From NCBI GenBank assembly GCA_001768565.1, contig MEOE01000013.1:124001-188000 (forward strand): 64,000 nucleotides of DNA, written 5' to 3'. The stretch's first letter is position 1. Each line of letters starts with the position of its first letter. Made by a program: the position numbers and the translations under genes. The notes beneath the pieces are model-generated. The model did no database searches, was not told the DNA's origin, and worked only from the letters and a program-made list of their open reading frames with translations. Source of the DNA: Bacteroidetes bacterium GWF2_33_16. GTDB taxonomy: Bacteria; Bacteroidota; Bacteroidia; Bacteroidales; UBA12077. Below are positions 26,055 through 34,435 of the stretch, one piece after another.

Positions 26055-26085
26055 CAAATATAGAGTATTTATTGAGCTTCGCAAA
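26055..26085 (-). promoter_or_regulatory. Promoter of the HU gene
   Basis: On the minus strand: TTTG (26082-26085), 19 bases, TATATTTG (26055-26062). This is a full match to the Bacteroidota TTTG-N19/21-TAnnTTTG consensus, 47 bases before the HU start codon. Confidence 0.8.
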
Positions 26086-26112
26086 TGTTCTTCAAAAAAA
26101 AATGCATTTTTA

Positions 26113-26137
26113 TTGACAAAATTGATGATTTTGTTAA
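26113..26137. repeat. Inverted repeat upstream of the HU promoter
   Basis: TTGACAAAAT (26113-26122) and ATTTTGTTAA (26128-26137) are complementary except for one position, with a 5-base spacer. It lies 28 bases upstream of the HU -33 element, so it could be a regulator site. Confidence 0.35.
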
Positions 26138-26246
26138 TAATTACAGCAAAAACGTACTGTTAACGTCCATTTTCGAACATTTATTGATAAAAAAATGGTG
26201 AATATCAGGAGCCTTTTTTTTTAATAAAAATAAATATTTCAAATAT

Positions 26247-26277
26247 TTTGTGTAAATCAAAATTAATTATACTTTTG
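26247..26277 (+). promoter_or_regulatory. Promoter of tRNA-Ser
   Basis: TTTG (26247-26250), 19 bases, TACTTTTG (26270-26277): a full match to the Bacteroidota housekeeping consensus. The -7 box ends only five bases before the mature tRNA 5' end, so transcription would start at or next to the mature 5' end. Confidence 0.8.
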
Positions 26278-26282
26278 CCCCC

Positions 26283-26370
26283 GGAGAAATGGCAGAGCGG
26301 TCGAATGCGGCGGTCTTGAAAACCGTTGTACTGAAAGGTACCGGGGGTTCGAATCCCTCTTTCTCCGCCA
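26283..26370 (+). tRNA. tRNA-Ser (UGA anticodon)
   Basis: 88 bases including an encoded CCA. Acceptor stem GGAGAAA/TTTCTCC is perfect; the anticodon loop CTTGAAA carries TGA (reads UCA); the long variable arm typical of tRNA-Ser follows, then a T arm with GTTCGAATC. A canonical promoter lies directly upstream and a terminator directly downstream. Confidence 0.97.
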
Positions 26371-26381
26371 AAAGAATAATC

Positions 26382-26410
26382 ATCCCGCTGAAAAGCGGGA
26401 TTTTTATTTT
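26382..26410 (+). terminator. Terminator of tRNA-Ser
   Basis: Perfect 8-bp stem (26382-26389 with 26394-26401, ATCCCGCT with AGCGGGAT), GAAA tetraloop, then TTTTTATTTT. It begins 12 bases after the tRNA. Confidence 0.88.
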
Positions 26411-26411
26411 G

Positions 26412-26478
26412 CAGATACCCGAGTCAAGCTTGCTTGAACGAGGGTAGCTGTAAAAGAAAAAGCAGTGAGCAAAGCGAG
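26412..26478. repeat. 67-bp direct repeat, copy 1
   Basis: Identical over all 67 bases to 26648-26714. The internal segment from TACCC to GGGTA (26417-26447) is an imperfect palindrome centred on AAGCTTGCTT. The two copies are 236 bases apart. No open frame runs through it. Confidence 0.85.
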
Positions 26479-26647
26479 CGGATGATTATTCTTTTTATCA
26501 AGTACCCTTTTGGGATCACCGGAGGTAATCCCTTCCTTTTTAAATTTCCAATATAAAAAATTGAAAATTCATTACTAGATGATAGATTGCTTCACTTCGC
26601 TATTTGGCTTCGCTCGCAATAACCAAGAAAAGTTGGTTTGTAATTTA

Positions 26648-26714
26648 CAGATACCCGAGTCAAGCTTGCTTGAACGAGGGTAGCTGTAAAAGAAAAAGCA
26701 GTGAGCAAAGCGAG
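26648..26714. repeat. 67-bp direct repeat, copy 2
   Basis: Second exact copy of 26412-26478. It ends 83 bases before the mnmA stop codon (minus strand), so it would be in the 3' untranslated part of the mnmA transcript. Confidence 0.85.
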
Positions 26715-26797
26715 ACAACAAAGTGTACAAAGTAAAGTATTGATTACTTAAAATATTTAGTTTGCGATCTTTTCTAAAGTAAAAGTGTATTTTTTTG

Positions 26798-27847
26798 TTA
26801 CCAGCTTCCCTCAGCTATTCCTCCACCTAGTAGAATATCCTTTTCATAGAAAACAACCGGCTGCCCAGGAGCAACAGCCCAGGCAGGGGACTCTAATTTA
26901 AGCAAAATTGAATTGGAATCAATATTAGTTACAACTGCTGGCTCCTGTGGATTTAATCCCAGTCCACGAATATTAACCAGAACTTTAGCATTTACGGCCA
27001 AAGCATGAGGATTTACTAAATGGATTTTCTTTAATAATATATTATAATGATGTAAAGAATCCTTAGTGCCAATTGTCAATTCGTTTGTTATAGGATCAAT
27101 TTTAGTAACATAAGCCTCTCTTTTAGTATCCAAAAACAAATCTCTCTTCTGCCCAATTGTATAATAAATATATCCATTATGATTACCTATAACATGACCG
27201 CATTCATCCCTTATCGCCCCTTTTTTTATACTTTTTATTTCTTCAGAAATATAAATTCGTAAAAAATCACGGTAATCAGAATTATTCAAAAAACAAACGC
27301 CCATACTTTCTTTTCCATTTGCCAAATCGTCAAAACCATTGTCAGAGGCTATGTTTCGGATCTGAGTCTTTGTATATTTTCCTAGAGGAGTAATCATCCG
27401 TTTAATTGTTTTTGAAGCTAATTCCCACATAAAGTACGATTGATCTTTTACAGGATCTATTCCTTTTTGTAGATGATAAATACCTTGATAATTGGTTTTA
27501 CGAATATAATGACCACTAGAAATAAATTTACAATCATTTTTATCAGCAAAATCGATAAGTTTTTGCCATTTTATAACTTTATTGCAAAAAGTACACGGAC
27601 TGGGAGTTCTCCCCTTTAGATATTCATTGGCGAAATGATTTTTTACAACCTCAAAATCTGTAGAAATATTTTCAGTAATAATTGGTATTTTCAGTTGATT
27701 TGAGATATTCTCAATTTTATCGGCATATTTTTCTTCGTTGAAAGAAAAGTGCAATCCAATAACCTCATATCCTTGATTTTTCAAAATAAGTGCAGCTATT
27801 GTGCTATCAATACCTCCACTTAAACCAATTACCACTTTCTCTTTCAC
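26798..27847 (-). CDS. mnmA: tRNA-specific 2-thiouridylase
   Basis: 349-residue ATP-dependent enzyme that puts sulfur on C2 of the wobble uridine in tRNA for Lys, Glu and Gln. The PP-loop is GLSGGIDSTIAAL at residue 8-20. The two catalytic cysteines lie in PSPCTFCNK (near residue 94) and MGVCFL (near 191). The KDQSYFMW segment and the C-terminal beta barrel with VNIRG are present. It lies downstream of purB and the MsbA-like gene on the same strand (77-base gap from the latter), so it may be transcribed with them. Confidence 0.96.
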   Translation of the reverse strand: MKEKVVIGLSGGIDSTIAALILKNQGYEVIGLHFSFNEEKYADKIENISNQLKIPIITENISTDFEVVKNHFANEYLKGRTPSPCTFCNKVIKWQKLIDFADKNDCKFISSGHYIRKTNYQGIYHLQKGIDPVKDQSYFMWELASKTIKRMITPLGKYTKTQIRNIASDNGFDDLANGKESMGVCFLNNSDYRDFLRIYISEEIKSIKKGAIRDECGHVIGNHNGYIYYTIGQKRDLFLDTKREAYVTKIDPITNELTIGTKDSLHHYNILLKKIHLVNPHALAVNAKVLVNIRGLGLNPQEPAVVTNIDSNSILLKLESPAWAVAPGQPVVFYEKDILLGGGIAEGSW

Positions 27848-27924
27848 ACAATTAATTTTTGTATTGGGATTTCTATTTCTATATATCAGGAGTTTTAATT
27901 GGAAAAAATTAGAGTTAATCCTTT

Positions 27925-29757
27925 CTAAAAGATTTCCATCTGAACAAGCTTATAGTAATTACCATTCATGGCCATAAGTTCATTGTGATTCCCCTTTTCG
28001 ACAATTTTGCCTTTATCTATAACCACGATTAAATTCGCATTTTTAACTGTAGATAACCGATGTGCGATTATTATGGCTGTTCTGTTCTGCAATAAATTCT
28101 CAATAGCCCCACTAATAGCAAGTTCAGATTCGTGATCAAGTGCCGAAGTAGCTTCATCAAAAATTAAAATAGGAGTATCTTGTAAAATAGCTCTTGCAAT
28201 ACTTATTCTCTGTTTTTCGCCCATGGAAAACTTATTCCCATCGACTCCTGCATTTGTCTGGTAAGCATGTTTACGTTTACTAATAAATTCATGAGCATTG
28301 GCCAGACGAGCAGCTGCTTCTACATCTTCAGGAAGAACATTTTTTTTGCCAAAAACGATATTATTATATATTGTATCATTAAATATAATCGGTTGCTGAT
28401 TTACATATCCGATGAGTTTTCTAACATGATCAATTTTATAATCTTTTAGATTTATATTATCAATAAGAATTTCTCCTTCGGTTGGATCGTAAAAACGAGG
28501 CAATAGATCAACTAAAGAAGACTTGCCTGATCCTGACTGCCCAACGATTGCTATTGTTTGTCCTTTTAATATGGTAAGATTTATATCTGATAAAACAGAG
28601 TCTTTCTCTGACAAATACCGAAATGAAACATTCTTAAACTGAATAGAATCTTTAAATGAATCTATCTTTTTGGCGTTTGGGATGTCTTTAATTGAATATT
28701 GAAAATTTAGAATAGATTCGACTCTTTCTATAGAAGCCATACCTTTTATTATATTGTAGAAACCATTAGAAAATGATCTGGCCGGACTTACAATTTGAGT
28801 AAAAACAGCCAAATAACCAATAAAGGCCTGAGAAGTTAAAGTGCTATTGGGTTCAAAAACCATTCTACCCCCAAACCACATAATTAGAAGAATGGTAAAT
28901 ACAGAAATTAGCTCAGTAAAAGGAACAGCCAATGATCTTTGCCTCATGGATTTATTAATAACACATGAATATAAGTGATTAATCCTGTTAAAACGATTTT
29001 TAAACATCTCTTCTACTCCATATGCTTTTATAAGTTTAATTCCACTTAGTATCTCATCAAAAACACTCATTAGAACGCCAATCTTTTTTTGACCTCTTAA
29101 TGATACTTTCTTCATTGATTTTCCAATTCGCGAAATAAAAAACACCGAAACAGGGAATACTATTATTATTAATAAAGTAAGCTTAAGGCTCATAACAGAC
29201 AATACATACAAATAAACAATAAATAAAATAGGGTCTTTAAAAAAGATCTCAAGTGAATTAATAATGGAGACTTCTATCTCCTTAACATCAATAGTCATTT
29301 TCGACATAATGTCACCCCTTTTTTGGGAAGAAAAATAACTCAAATCAAAATCGAGAATTTCTTTCGCCAATTTATTTCTGATATCTTTTACAACATTTGT
29401 TCTAATATGTATTGTATATGTTTTACCGATAAATAGAAAAACATTTTTAAGAATGCTAAAAAGGGCAACAAGTAAAATAATAAATAACAGGGCATCTAAC
29501 TTTCCCCTTTCAACCATTAGTTTACCGATATAGTAATTAAAGTTATGAAGAATAACTTCTGAGTTAAGTCGAAATGGTATTGGTAAATCGACAACTGACT
29601 GGGTAGAGAAAAGAATTCCCAAAAAAGGAATAACCATCGTTATGGAGATAACAGAAAAAATCGCAGATAGCAGGTTAAAAACAATACTAAGTATAGCTTT
29701 TGGCCAATATGGAAGAACAAATTGAACTATAGATTTTATTCTGCGCATAATTCGCAT
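27925..29757 (-). CDS. MsbA-like ABC transporter (fused membrane and ATPase domains)
   Basis: 610 residues. Six membrane helices occupy about 1-330 and an ABC ATPase about 360-600. Walker A is GQSGSGKSS, the Q-loop is YVNQQP, the signature is FSMGEKQR in place of the usual LSGGQ-QR, Walker B is ILIFDEATSALD and the H-loop is IAHRLST. The half-transporter dimerises in the inner membrane. Bacteroidota members of this group are usually annotated as lipid A/phospholipid flippases or multidrug exporters; the cargo is not determined by sequence. It lies between purB and mnmA on one strand with 41- and 77-base gaps. A second in-frame ATG (29746-29748) could be the true start. Confidence 0.9.
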   Translation of the reverse strand: MRIMRRIKSIVQFVLPYWPKAILSIVFNLLSAIFSVISITMVIPFLGILFSTQSVVDLPIPFRLNSEVILHNFNYYIGKLMVERGKLDALLFIILLVALFSILKNVFLFIGKTYTIHIRTNVVKDIRNKLAKEILDFDLSYFSSQKRGDIMSKMTIDVKEIEVSIINSLEIFFKDPILFIVYLYVLSVMSLKLTLLIIIVFPVSVFFISRIGKSMKKVSLRGQKKIGVLMSVFDEILSGIKLIKAYGVEEMFKNRFNRINHLYSCVINKSMRQRSLAVPFTELISVFTILLIMWFGGRMVFEPNSTLTSQAFIGYLAVFTQIVSPARSFSNGFYNIIKGMASIERVESILNFQYSIKDIPNAKKIDSFKDSIQFKNVSFRYLSEKDSVLSDINLTILKGQTIAIVGQSGSGKSSLVDLLPRFYDPTEGEILIDNINLKDYKIDHVRKLIGYVNQQPIIFNDTIYNNIVFGKKNVLPEDVEAAARLANAHEFISKRKHAYQTNAGVDGNKFSMGEKQRISIARAILQDTPILIFDEATSALDHESELAISGAIENLLQNRTAIIIAHRLSTVKNANLIVVIDKGKIVEKGNHNELMAMNGNYYKLVQMEIF

Positions 29758-29798
29758 TTTGCTAATAAATAAAATACTAAAAGTAAGTTCATATTTAA

Positions 29799-31142
29799 TT
29801 AAACTCCAGTATAATTAAATGGTGTAATTGTCTTTAATTCTTTTTTTATAGTATCTGACACATTCAATGTTTCAATAAATGCAAGCAAGCTTGCCTGATT
29901 TAATTTTTCACCTGTTCGAGTTAAATCCTTAAGAGCCTCGTATGGTTTTGGATATCCCTCGCGACGTAAGATTGTTTGTATTGCCTCAGCCACAACTGCC
30001 CAATTTTCTTCTAAATCATTATTAATAGCAGTTTCATTCAGAATAATCTTACTTAAGCCTTTCTGTAATGATTTAAAACCAATAATTGTATGAGAAATTG
30101 GCACACCAATATTTCGTAAAACAGTAGAGTCAGTCAAATCACGTTGTAGCCTTGAAATTGGAAGTTTTGCTGACAAATGTTCAAAAAAAGCATTTGCGAT
30201 TCCAAAATTACCTTCAGCATTCTCAAAATCGATAGGATTAACTTTATGCGGCATAGCAGAAGAACCAACTTCACCCCTGGTAATTTGTTGTTTAAAATAG
30301 TTCATCGATATATATGTCCATATATCTCGCGAAAAATCTATTAGTATTGTATTTATCCTTTTTAATGCATCGAATGATGCGGCTAGGTTATCGTAATGCT
30401 CAATTTGTGTAGTAGGTTGCGATCGGTGTAATTTTAAGATATCATTTACAAACATATTACCAAAAGCATTCCAATCAATCTGAGAATAAGCAACATGATG
30501 TGCATTAAAATTACCAGTTGCTCCGCCAAATTTTGCTGAATAAGGAATTTGCTTTAACTGCTCCATCTGAGTTTCGAGTCGTACAACGAAAACCATAATT
30601 TCTTTACCCAACCTGGTTGGAGAAGCAGGTTGTCCATGAGTGCGCGCAAGCATAGGAACGCATTTCCATTCTTCGGCTAATGCTTTTAGTTTTTCGATGA
30701 GTTCATCTAGTAAAGGATAATAAACTTCTGTCATGGCATCACGCAATGAGTATGGGGTGGCTGTATTGTTTATATCTTGTGATGTTAGACCAAAATGAAT
30801 AAACTCTTTGTATTTCTCTAATTTAAGATCATCAAATTTTTCTTTTAAAAAGTACTCAACAGCCTTTACGTCATGATTGGTTACCTTTTCGATATCTTTT
30901 ATTTTCTGTGCATCATCAACACTAAAATCATTATAAATCTTTCGTAAAGTACTAAATATTTTTTTGTCAATATTGTTAAGCTGTGGCAAAGGAATTTCGC
31001 AAAGCGCAATAAAGTATTCGATTTCTACTAATACTCTATATTTAATTAATCCAAATTCAGAAAAATATTTTGCTAATTCTTCAGTTTTAATTCGATAACG
31101 TCCATCAATTGGCGATATAGCAGTTAAGGCATCAAGTATCAT
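29799..31142 (-). CDS. purB: Adenylosuccinate lyase
   Basis: 447-residue homotetrameric cytosolic enzyme of the fumarase/aspartase superfamily. It acts twice in purine synthesis (SAICAR to AICAR, and adenylosuccinate to AMP), releasing fumarate each time. Visible are SPIDGRY at the N-terminus, THDVKAVEYFL-like NHDVKAVEYF, RTHGQPASPTRLGKE (catalytic His) and the family signature GSSAMPHKVNPIDFENAEGN. The E. coli-like long form with normal length. A TAACTTTG box lies about 17 bases upstream of its start. MsbA-like and mnmA genes follow in the same direction. Confidence 0.96.
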   Translation of the reverse strand: MILDALTAISPIDGRYRIKTEELAKYFSEFGLIKYRVLVEIEYFIALCEIPLPQLNNIDKKIFSTLRKIYNDFSVDDAQKIKDIEKVTNHDVKAVEYFLKEKFDDLKLEKYKEFIHFGLTSQDINNTATPYSLRDAMTEVYYPLLDELIEKLKALAEEWKCVPMLARTHGQPASPTRLGKEIMVFVVRLETQMEQLKQIPYSAKFGGATGNFNAHHVAYSQIDWNAFGNMFVNDILKLHRSQPTTQIEHYDNLAASFDALKRINTILIDFSRDIWTYISMNYFKQQITRGEVGSSAMPHKVNPIDFENAEGNFGIANAFFEHLSAKLPISRLQRDLTDSTVLRNIGVPISHTIIGFKSLQKGLSKIILNETAINNDLEENWAVVAEAIQTILRREGYPKPYEALKDLTRTGEKLNQASLLAFIETLNVSDTIKKELKTITPFNYTGV

Positions 31143-31158
31143 AATGTATGTTTTTTAA

Positions 31159-31166
31159 CAAAGTTA
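31159..31166 (-). promoter_or_regulatory. Candidate -7 box for purB
   Basis: Minus-strand TAACTTTG fits TAnnTTTG, 16 bases upstream of the purB ATG. At the -33 position there is TTTTCG rather than TTTG. Confidence 0.45.
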
Positions 31167-31344
31167 GAAAAAATCTTACGAAAACCTTTTATTTATTAAA
31201 TTGTTAACTTATTTGCGTGAAATAAAATTAGGATATTTTTAAAATTAGAAAAATTGTTATTTTTTAAACTATTTAAAATTAACAAGATAAATATAGCTAG
31301 TCGCATTTTCCAATAGATTTATTTAGATTTATTCTTAGCAATCG

Positions 31345-31352
31345 TATCTTTG
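31345..31352 (+). promoter_or_regulatory. Candidate -7 box for mqnA
   Basis: TATCTTTG, a full match to TAnnTTTG, 19 bases before the mqnA start. No strong -33 TTTG is seen at the expected spacing. Confidence 0.5.
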
Positions 31353-31371
31353 TTATATTAAAAAACAATCC

Positions 31372-32124
31372 ATGAGTAAAATAAGAGTCTCTGCAATTTC
31401 TTATACCAACACAGTTCCTTTTATTTACGGACTGGAAAATAGTTCAATCATTAACCACATTGAATTATCAAAAGACATTCCATCGGAATGCGCTAAAAAA
31501 TTGCTTGAAAATAAAGCAGACATTGGGCTTGTTCCCGTAGCAGTTATTCCTAAAATTTTTAATGCTGAAATTGTAGCCGATTATTGTATTGGTGCCACAG
31601 GACCAGCACGGTCAGTTATCCTGGGATCTTACAAACCTATAAATGAAATAGAAACCATTTATCTTGATTATCATTCAAGGTCATCGGTTATGTTAGCACG
31701 AATACTTGCCAAAGAATTCTGGAATATAAAAGTTAAGTGGGCGGATACCACAGAAGGTTTTGAGAATAAAATTAACGGATCAAATGCTGCTGTAGTTATA
31801 GGAGATAAGGCTTTTACTGTTGAGCAAAAGTTTACATATAAATACGACCTTGCTGAAGAATGGATCAAGTATACCGGATTACCATTTGTTTTTGCGGTTT
31901 GGGCATCTAATAAACCTTTGGGTCAATTATTTAAAACAGAATTCAATAATGCCTTAAAAAAAGGGATTGATTCGATTGACAAATTAGAAAAATCAAGTTT
32001 TTCTTACTTACCACAACATGTTGATGCAATTGACTATTTAAAGAATAATATAAGTTACAACCTCGACGACAATAAGAAAAAAGGAATGACTCTTTTTCTT
32101 AAGTATGCATCAGAAATAAATTAA
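31372..32124 (+). CDS. mqnA: Chorismate dehydratase (futalosine menaquinone route)
   Basis: 250 residues of the MqnA/MqnD periplasmic-binding-like fold. VSAISYTNTVPFIYGL at the N-terminus, ADIGLVPVAVIP near 50 and TGLPFVFAVWASNK near 168 are MqnA signatures; the enzyme turns chorismate into 3-[(1-carboxyvinyl)oxy]benzoate, the first committed step of the futalosine route. An MqnP-like prenyltransferase gene at 50275 fits the same route. It is first of a tight three-gene set with an NfeD-type protease (7-base gap) and a GNAT acetyltransferase. Confidence 0.92.
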   Translation: MSKIRVSAISYTNTVPFIYGLENSSIINHIELSKDIPSECAKKLLENKADIGLVPVAVIPKIFNAEIVADYCIGATGPARSVILGSYKPINEIETIYLDYHSRSSVMLARILAKEFWNIKVKWADTTEGFENKINGSNAAVVIGDKAFTVEQKFTYKYDLAEEWIKYTGLPFVFAVWASNKPLGQLFKTEFNNALKKGIDSIDKLEKSSFSYLPQHVDAIDYLKNNISYNLDDNKKKGMTLFLKYASEIN

Positions 32125-32131
32125 AATACAA

Positions 32132-33553
32132 ATGAAAAGAAACATTCTCTTAATAACTCTTTTACTGACAGTTACCTCAAATATTATTTGGGCAAATACT
32201 GAAACTGCAACATCAGATAGTATTCAAAAAATAATCTATGTATTTGATATTAACAAAGATATCGCGCCAGCAATGTGGAGACAAACCCAGAAGAGTTTTG
32301 ATGAAGCAACAAAATATAATTCGGATTATATAATCATCAGAATAAATACCTATGGAGGAATGGTAAATATGGCCGATTCTATACGTACAAAAATTCTCGA
32401 TAGCCCTATTCCTGTTTTTGCATTTATTGAAAACAATGCAGCATCTGCTGGAGCTTTAATTTCCATTGCAGCCGATAGCATTTATATGAAAAAAGGAGCC
32501 AAAATTGGTTCTGCATCTGTTGTAGATCAAACTGGCAAAATAATGCCTGAAAAATACCAGTCGTATATGCGATCAACAATGCGCGCTACTGCAGAAGCTC
32601 ATGGTATGGATACAATAATTACACAAAATGACACTATCCTAAAATGGAAACGAGATCCTATGATTGCTGAAGCTATGGTTGATCAGCGAATTTTTATTGA
32701 AGGACTTACCGATACAAGTACAATTGTTGCTTTTACATCTCAGGAAGCATTAAAAAATGGTTACTGCGAGGCCATTGTTAATGATATTGATGAATTACTT
32801 AAGCATGCAGGAATTCATAATTACGAAGTAAAAACTTATAAACCAACCGGTTTGGAAAAATTTATTGGATTTCTTTTAAGTCCTGTAATTCAAGGAATAT
32901 TAATCATGCTAATTGTTGGAGGAATATATTTTGAGCTTCAAACTCCTGGTATAGGATTTCCATTAGGAGCGGCTTTTTTAGGTGCTGTATTATATTTTGC
33001 ACCCTTATATCTTGAAGGACTTGCCGAAAACTGGGAACTCATCATCTTTATTGTTGGTTTATTACTTATAGCAATAGAGATATTTGTAATCCCTGGTTTT
33101 GGAGTTACTGGTATTATTGGTATTGTACTTGCAGTTTCTGGTTTGGTATTAAGCATGATAGATAATATTATTTTTGATTTTGAGTTTCATGCAGAGGAAG
33201 CCTACAGCGCAGTTTTACGATCATTTTTTGTGGTTGCTGTATCACTTGTCGCCTCCTTGATTCTTTCCCTTTATTTAAGTAAAAAACTGGCTACCTCATC
33301 AGTATTATCTGGAATAATGTTAAGCTCTACACAAAAAAAGGAAGATGGCTTTATTGGAGTTGATAATTCGCAACGTAACATAATTGGAAAAACCGGAATA
33401 ACATCAACATGGCTTCGCCCTAGCGGAAAAATTGAAATTGATAATGAGATTTACGATGCTATTTCGGAAATAGGTTATATAGAAAAGGGACAACAGGTAA
33501 AAGTTGTAGATTATAGAGCAAGTCAATTATATGTAACAAAAATAACTGAATAA
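32132..33553 (+). CDS. NfeD-family membrane serine protease (ClpP class)
   Basis: 473 residues. A signal sequence (1-24) precedes a ClpP-class Ser protease domain (about 28-235) with INTYGGMVNMAD (oxyanion region) and ENNAASAGALISIAADSI (catalytic Ser in the S-A-G loop) and a Lys further on. A hydrophobic segment of about five helices (about 250-395) follows, and a C-terminal NfeD OB-fold domain (about 405-470, GKTGITSTWLRPSGKIEI). Long NfeD proteins of this kind are membrane proteases linked to stomatin partners. No stomatin gene is adjacent. It is the middle gene of the mqnA set. Confidence 0.92.
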   Translation: MKRNILLITLLLTVTSNIIWANTETATSDSIQKIIYVFDINKDIAPAMWRQTQKSFDEATKYNSDYIIIRINTYGGMVNMADSIRTKILDSPIPVFAFIENNAASAGALISIAADSIYMKKGAKIGSASVVDQTGKIMPEKYQSYMRSTMRATAEAHGMDTIITQNDTILKWKRDPMIAEAMVDQRIFIEGLTDTSTIVAFTSQEALKNGYCEAIVNDIDELLKHAGIHNYEVKTYKPTGLEKFIGFLLSPVIQGILIMLIVGGIYFELQTPGIGFPLGAAFLGAVLYFAPLYLEGLAENWELIIFIVGLLLIAIEIFVIPGFGVTGIIGIVLAVSGLVLSMIDNIIFDFEFHAEEAYSAVLRSFFVVAVSLVASLILSLYLSKKLATSSVLSGIMLSSTQKKEDGFIGVDNSQRNIIGKTGITSTWLRPSGKIEIDNEIYDAISEIGYIEKGQQVKVVDYRASQLYVTKITE

Positions 33554-33557
33554 TTAT

Positions 33558-34001
33558 ATGGACAATAATCTAGTTATAAGAAACTATAACGAAAATGATT
33601 TTGACAGTTTAAATATTCTTTGGCAAGAAACCGGTTTAGGAGGAACGCAGCGAGGTGATAATGAAAAAATCATTACTGAAAGTATAATTCTTGGTGGTAA
33701 ACTTATAGTTATTGAAAACACACAAACACATGAGATTGTTGGATCATCTTGGATGACCTTTGATGGTCGACGCATTCATTTGCATCATATTGGAGTTAAA
33801 CCATCATATCAAAATAAAGGATTAGGAAAAAAACTTACTCAGGAATCGTTAAAATTCGCCAAAGAGAAAGGCTATCAAATTAAGCTTGAAGTACATAAGG
33901 ATAACTTAAAAGCTATTAAAATATATAAAAACCTAGGATTTAATTACTTAGGCGATTATGATATTTATATTGTACGCGACCTTACTACCATTAACCTCTA
34001 A
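33558..34001 (+). CDS. GNAT-family N-acetyltransferase
   Basis: 147 residues, one GNAT fold. The acetyl-CoA pyrophosphate loop is GVKPSYQNKGLGKKLTQ near residues 76-92 and the final core KIYKNLGFNYLGDYDIY near 124-141. The acceptor is unknown; the spread of acidic residues in the N-terminal half gives no clue. It starts 4 bases after the NfeD gene, so it is probably the last gene of the mqnA operon. A palindrome (34011-34033) follows 10 bases after its stop. Confidence 0.9.
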   Translation: MDNNLVIRNYNENDFDSLNILWQETGLGGTQRGDNEKIITESIILGGKLIVIENTQTHEIVGSSWMTFDGRRIHLHHIGVKPSYQNKGLGKKLTQESLKFAKEKGYQIKLEVHKDNLKAIKIYKNLGFNYLGDYDIYIVRDLTTINL

Positions 34002-34010
34002 GTGTTAAAA

Positions 34011-34033
34011 AATATTAATGATTTATTAATATT
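34011..34033. repeat. AT-only perfect palindrome
   Basis: AATATTAAT (34011-34019) and ATTAATATT (34025-34033), exact complements, 5-base spacer. No G or C in the arms. It could be a weak terminator for the GNAT gene or a regulator site for the HTH gene 71 bases downstream. Confidence 0.4.
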
Positions 34034-34104
34034 AGCTTAAAAATTTTTTACTAAGGAATTTATTGAGTATTTTTATGGCTCTGTCTAACTAAAAACATAC
34101 TGTT

Positions 34105-34359
34105 ATGACAATAACATTTAATGAGTTACGTAAAATCAAAGACAATCTTCCTCATGGAGCAATAAAAACTATTGCTGAACGATTAGACATGAACGAAGAA
34201 ACAGTGAGAAACTATTTTGGGGGTACAAATTACCGCGATGGGCAAAGTATTGGAATTCATTTTTCACAAGGACCCGATGGCGGACTCGTTACATTCGATG
34301 ATACAACTATTCTAGATATGGCAATTGAAATGTCCGAACCAGAAAAATCTAGAGTGTAA
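34105..34359 (+). CDS. Small predicted DNA-binding (HTH-like) protein
   Basis: 84 residues, no membrane part. FNELRKIKDNLPHGAIKTIAERLDMNEETVRNYFGG has a helix-turn-helix pattern (the second and third helices at about 20-38), and the middle YRDGQSIGIHFSQGPDGG with a glycine-rich turn leads to an acidic C-terminus. This short protein recurs in Bacteroidota, usually annotated as DNA-binding protein; function is not known to me. It has its own terminator at 34388-34421 and is monocistronic by that evidence. Confidence 0.75.
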   Translation: MTITFNELRKIKDNLPHGAIKTIAERLDMNEETVRNYFGGTNYRDGQSIGIHFSQGPDGGLVTFDDTTILDMAIEMSEPEKSRV

Positions 34360-34387
34360 TTGGATTTCATCTCCAAAAGGAAAGAAT

Positions 34388-34421
34388 AAAGCAGAAGAGA
34401 AATCCTTTTCTGCTTTTTTTA
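34388..34421 (+). terminator. Terminator between the HTH gene and the HD gene
   Basis: Stem AAAGCAGAA (34388-34396) with TTCTGCTTT (34408-34416), then TTTT. It lies 29 bases after the HTH stop and before the ATG at 34436, so the HD gene must start after it. Confidence 0.8.
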
Positions 34422-34435
34422 TTTCAAACAGTAAT

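Larger units (their letters stand above)
26371..26797. other. Repeat-bearing non-coding region between tRNA-Ser and mnmA
   Basis: 427 bases without a gene. In order it holds the tRNA terminator (26382-26410), a first copy of a 67-bp repeat (26412-26478), a spacer with a GGGAT/ATCCC hairpin (26512-26532) and a tract of CTTCGCT-like words (26589-26621), and a second exact copy of the 67-bp repeat (26648-26714). AAAAGAATAATCATCC at 26370-26385 is the exact reverse complement of 26480-26495. Confidence 0.7.

Noticed and set aside
26412-26714. Two repeat copies considered as a CRISPR array
   Set aside because: Only two copies, 67 bp each, with a 169-bp spacer, and no cas genes; does not fit a CRISPR array.
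34325-34435. Upstream extension of the HD-domain gene from TTG
   Set aside because: Would run through a convincing terminator and overlap the HTH gene; ATG 34436 preferred.
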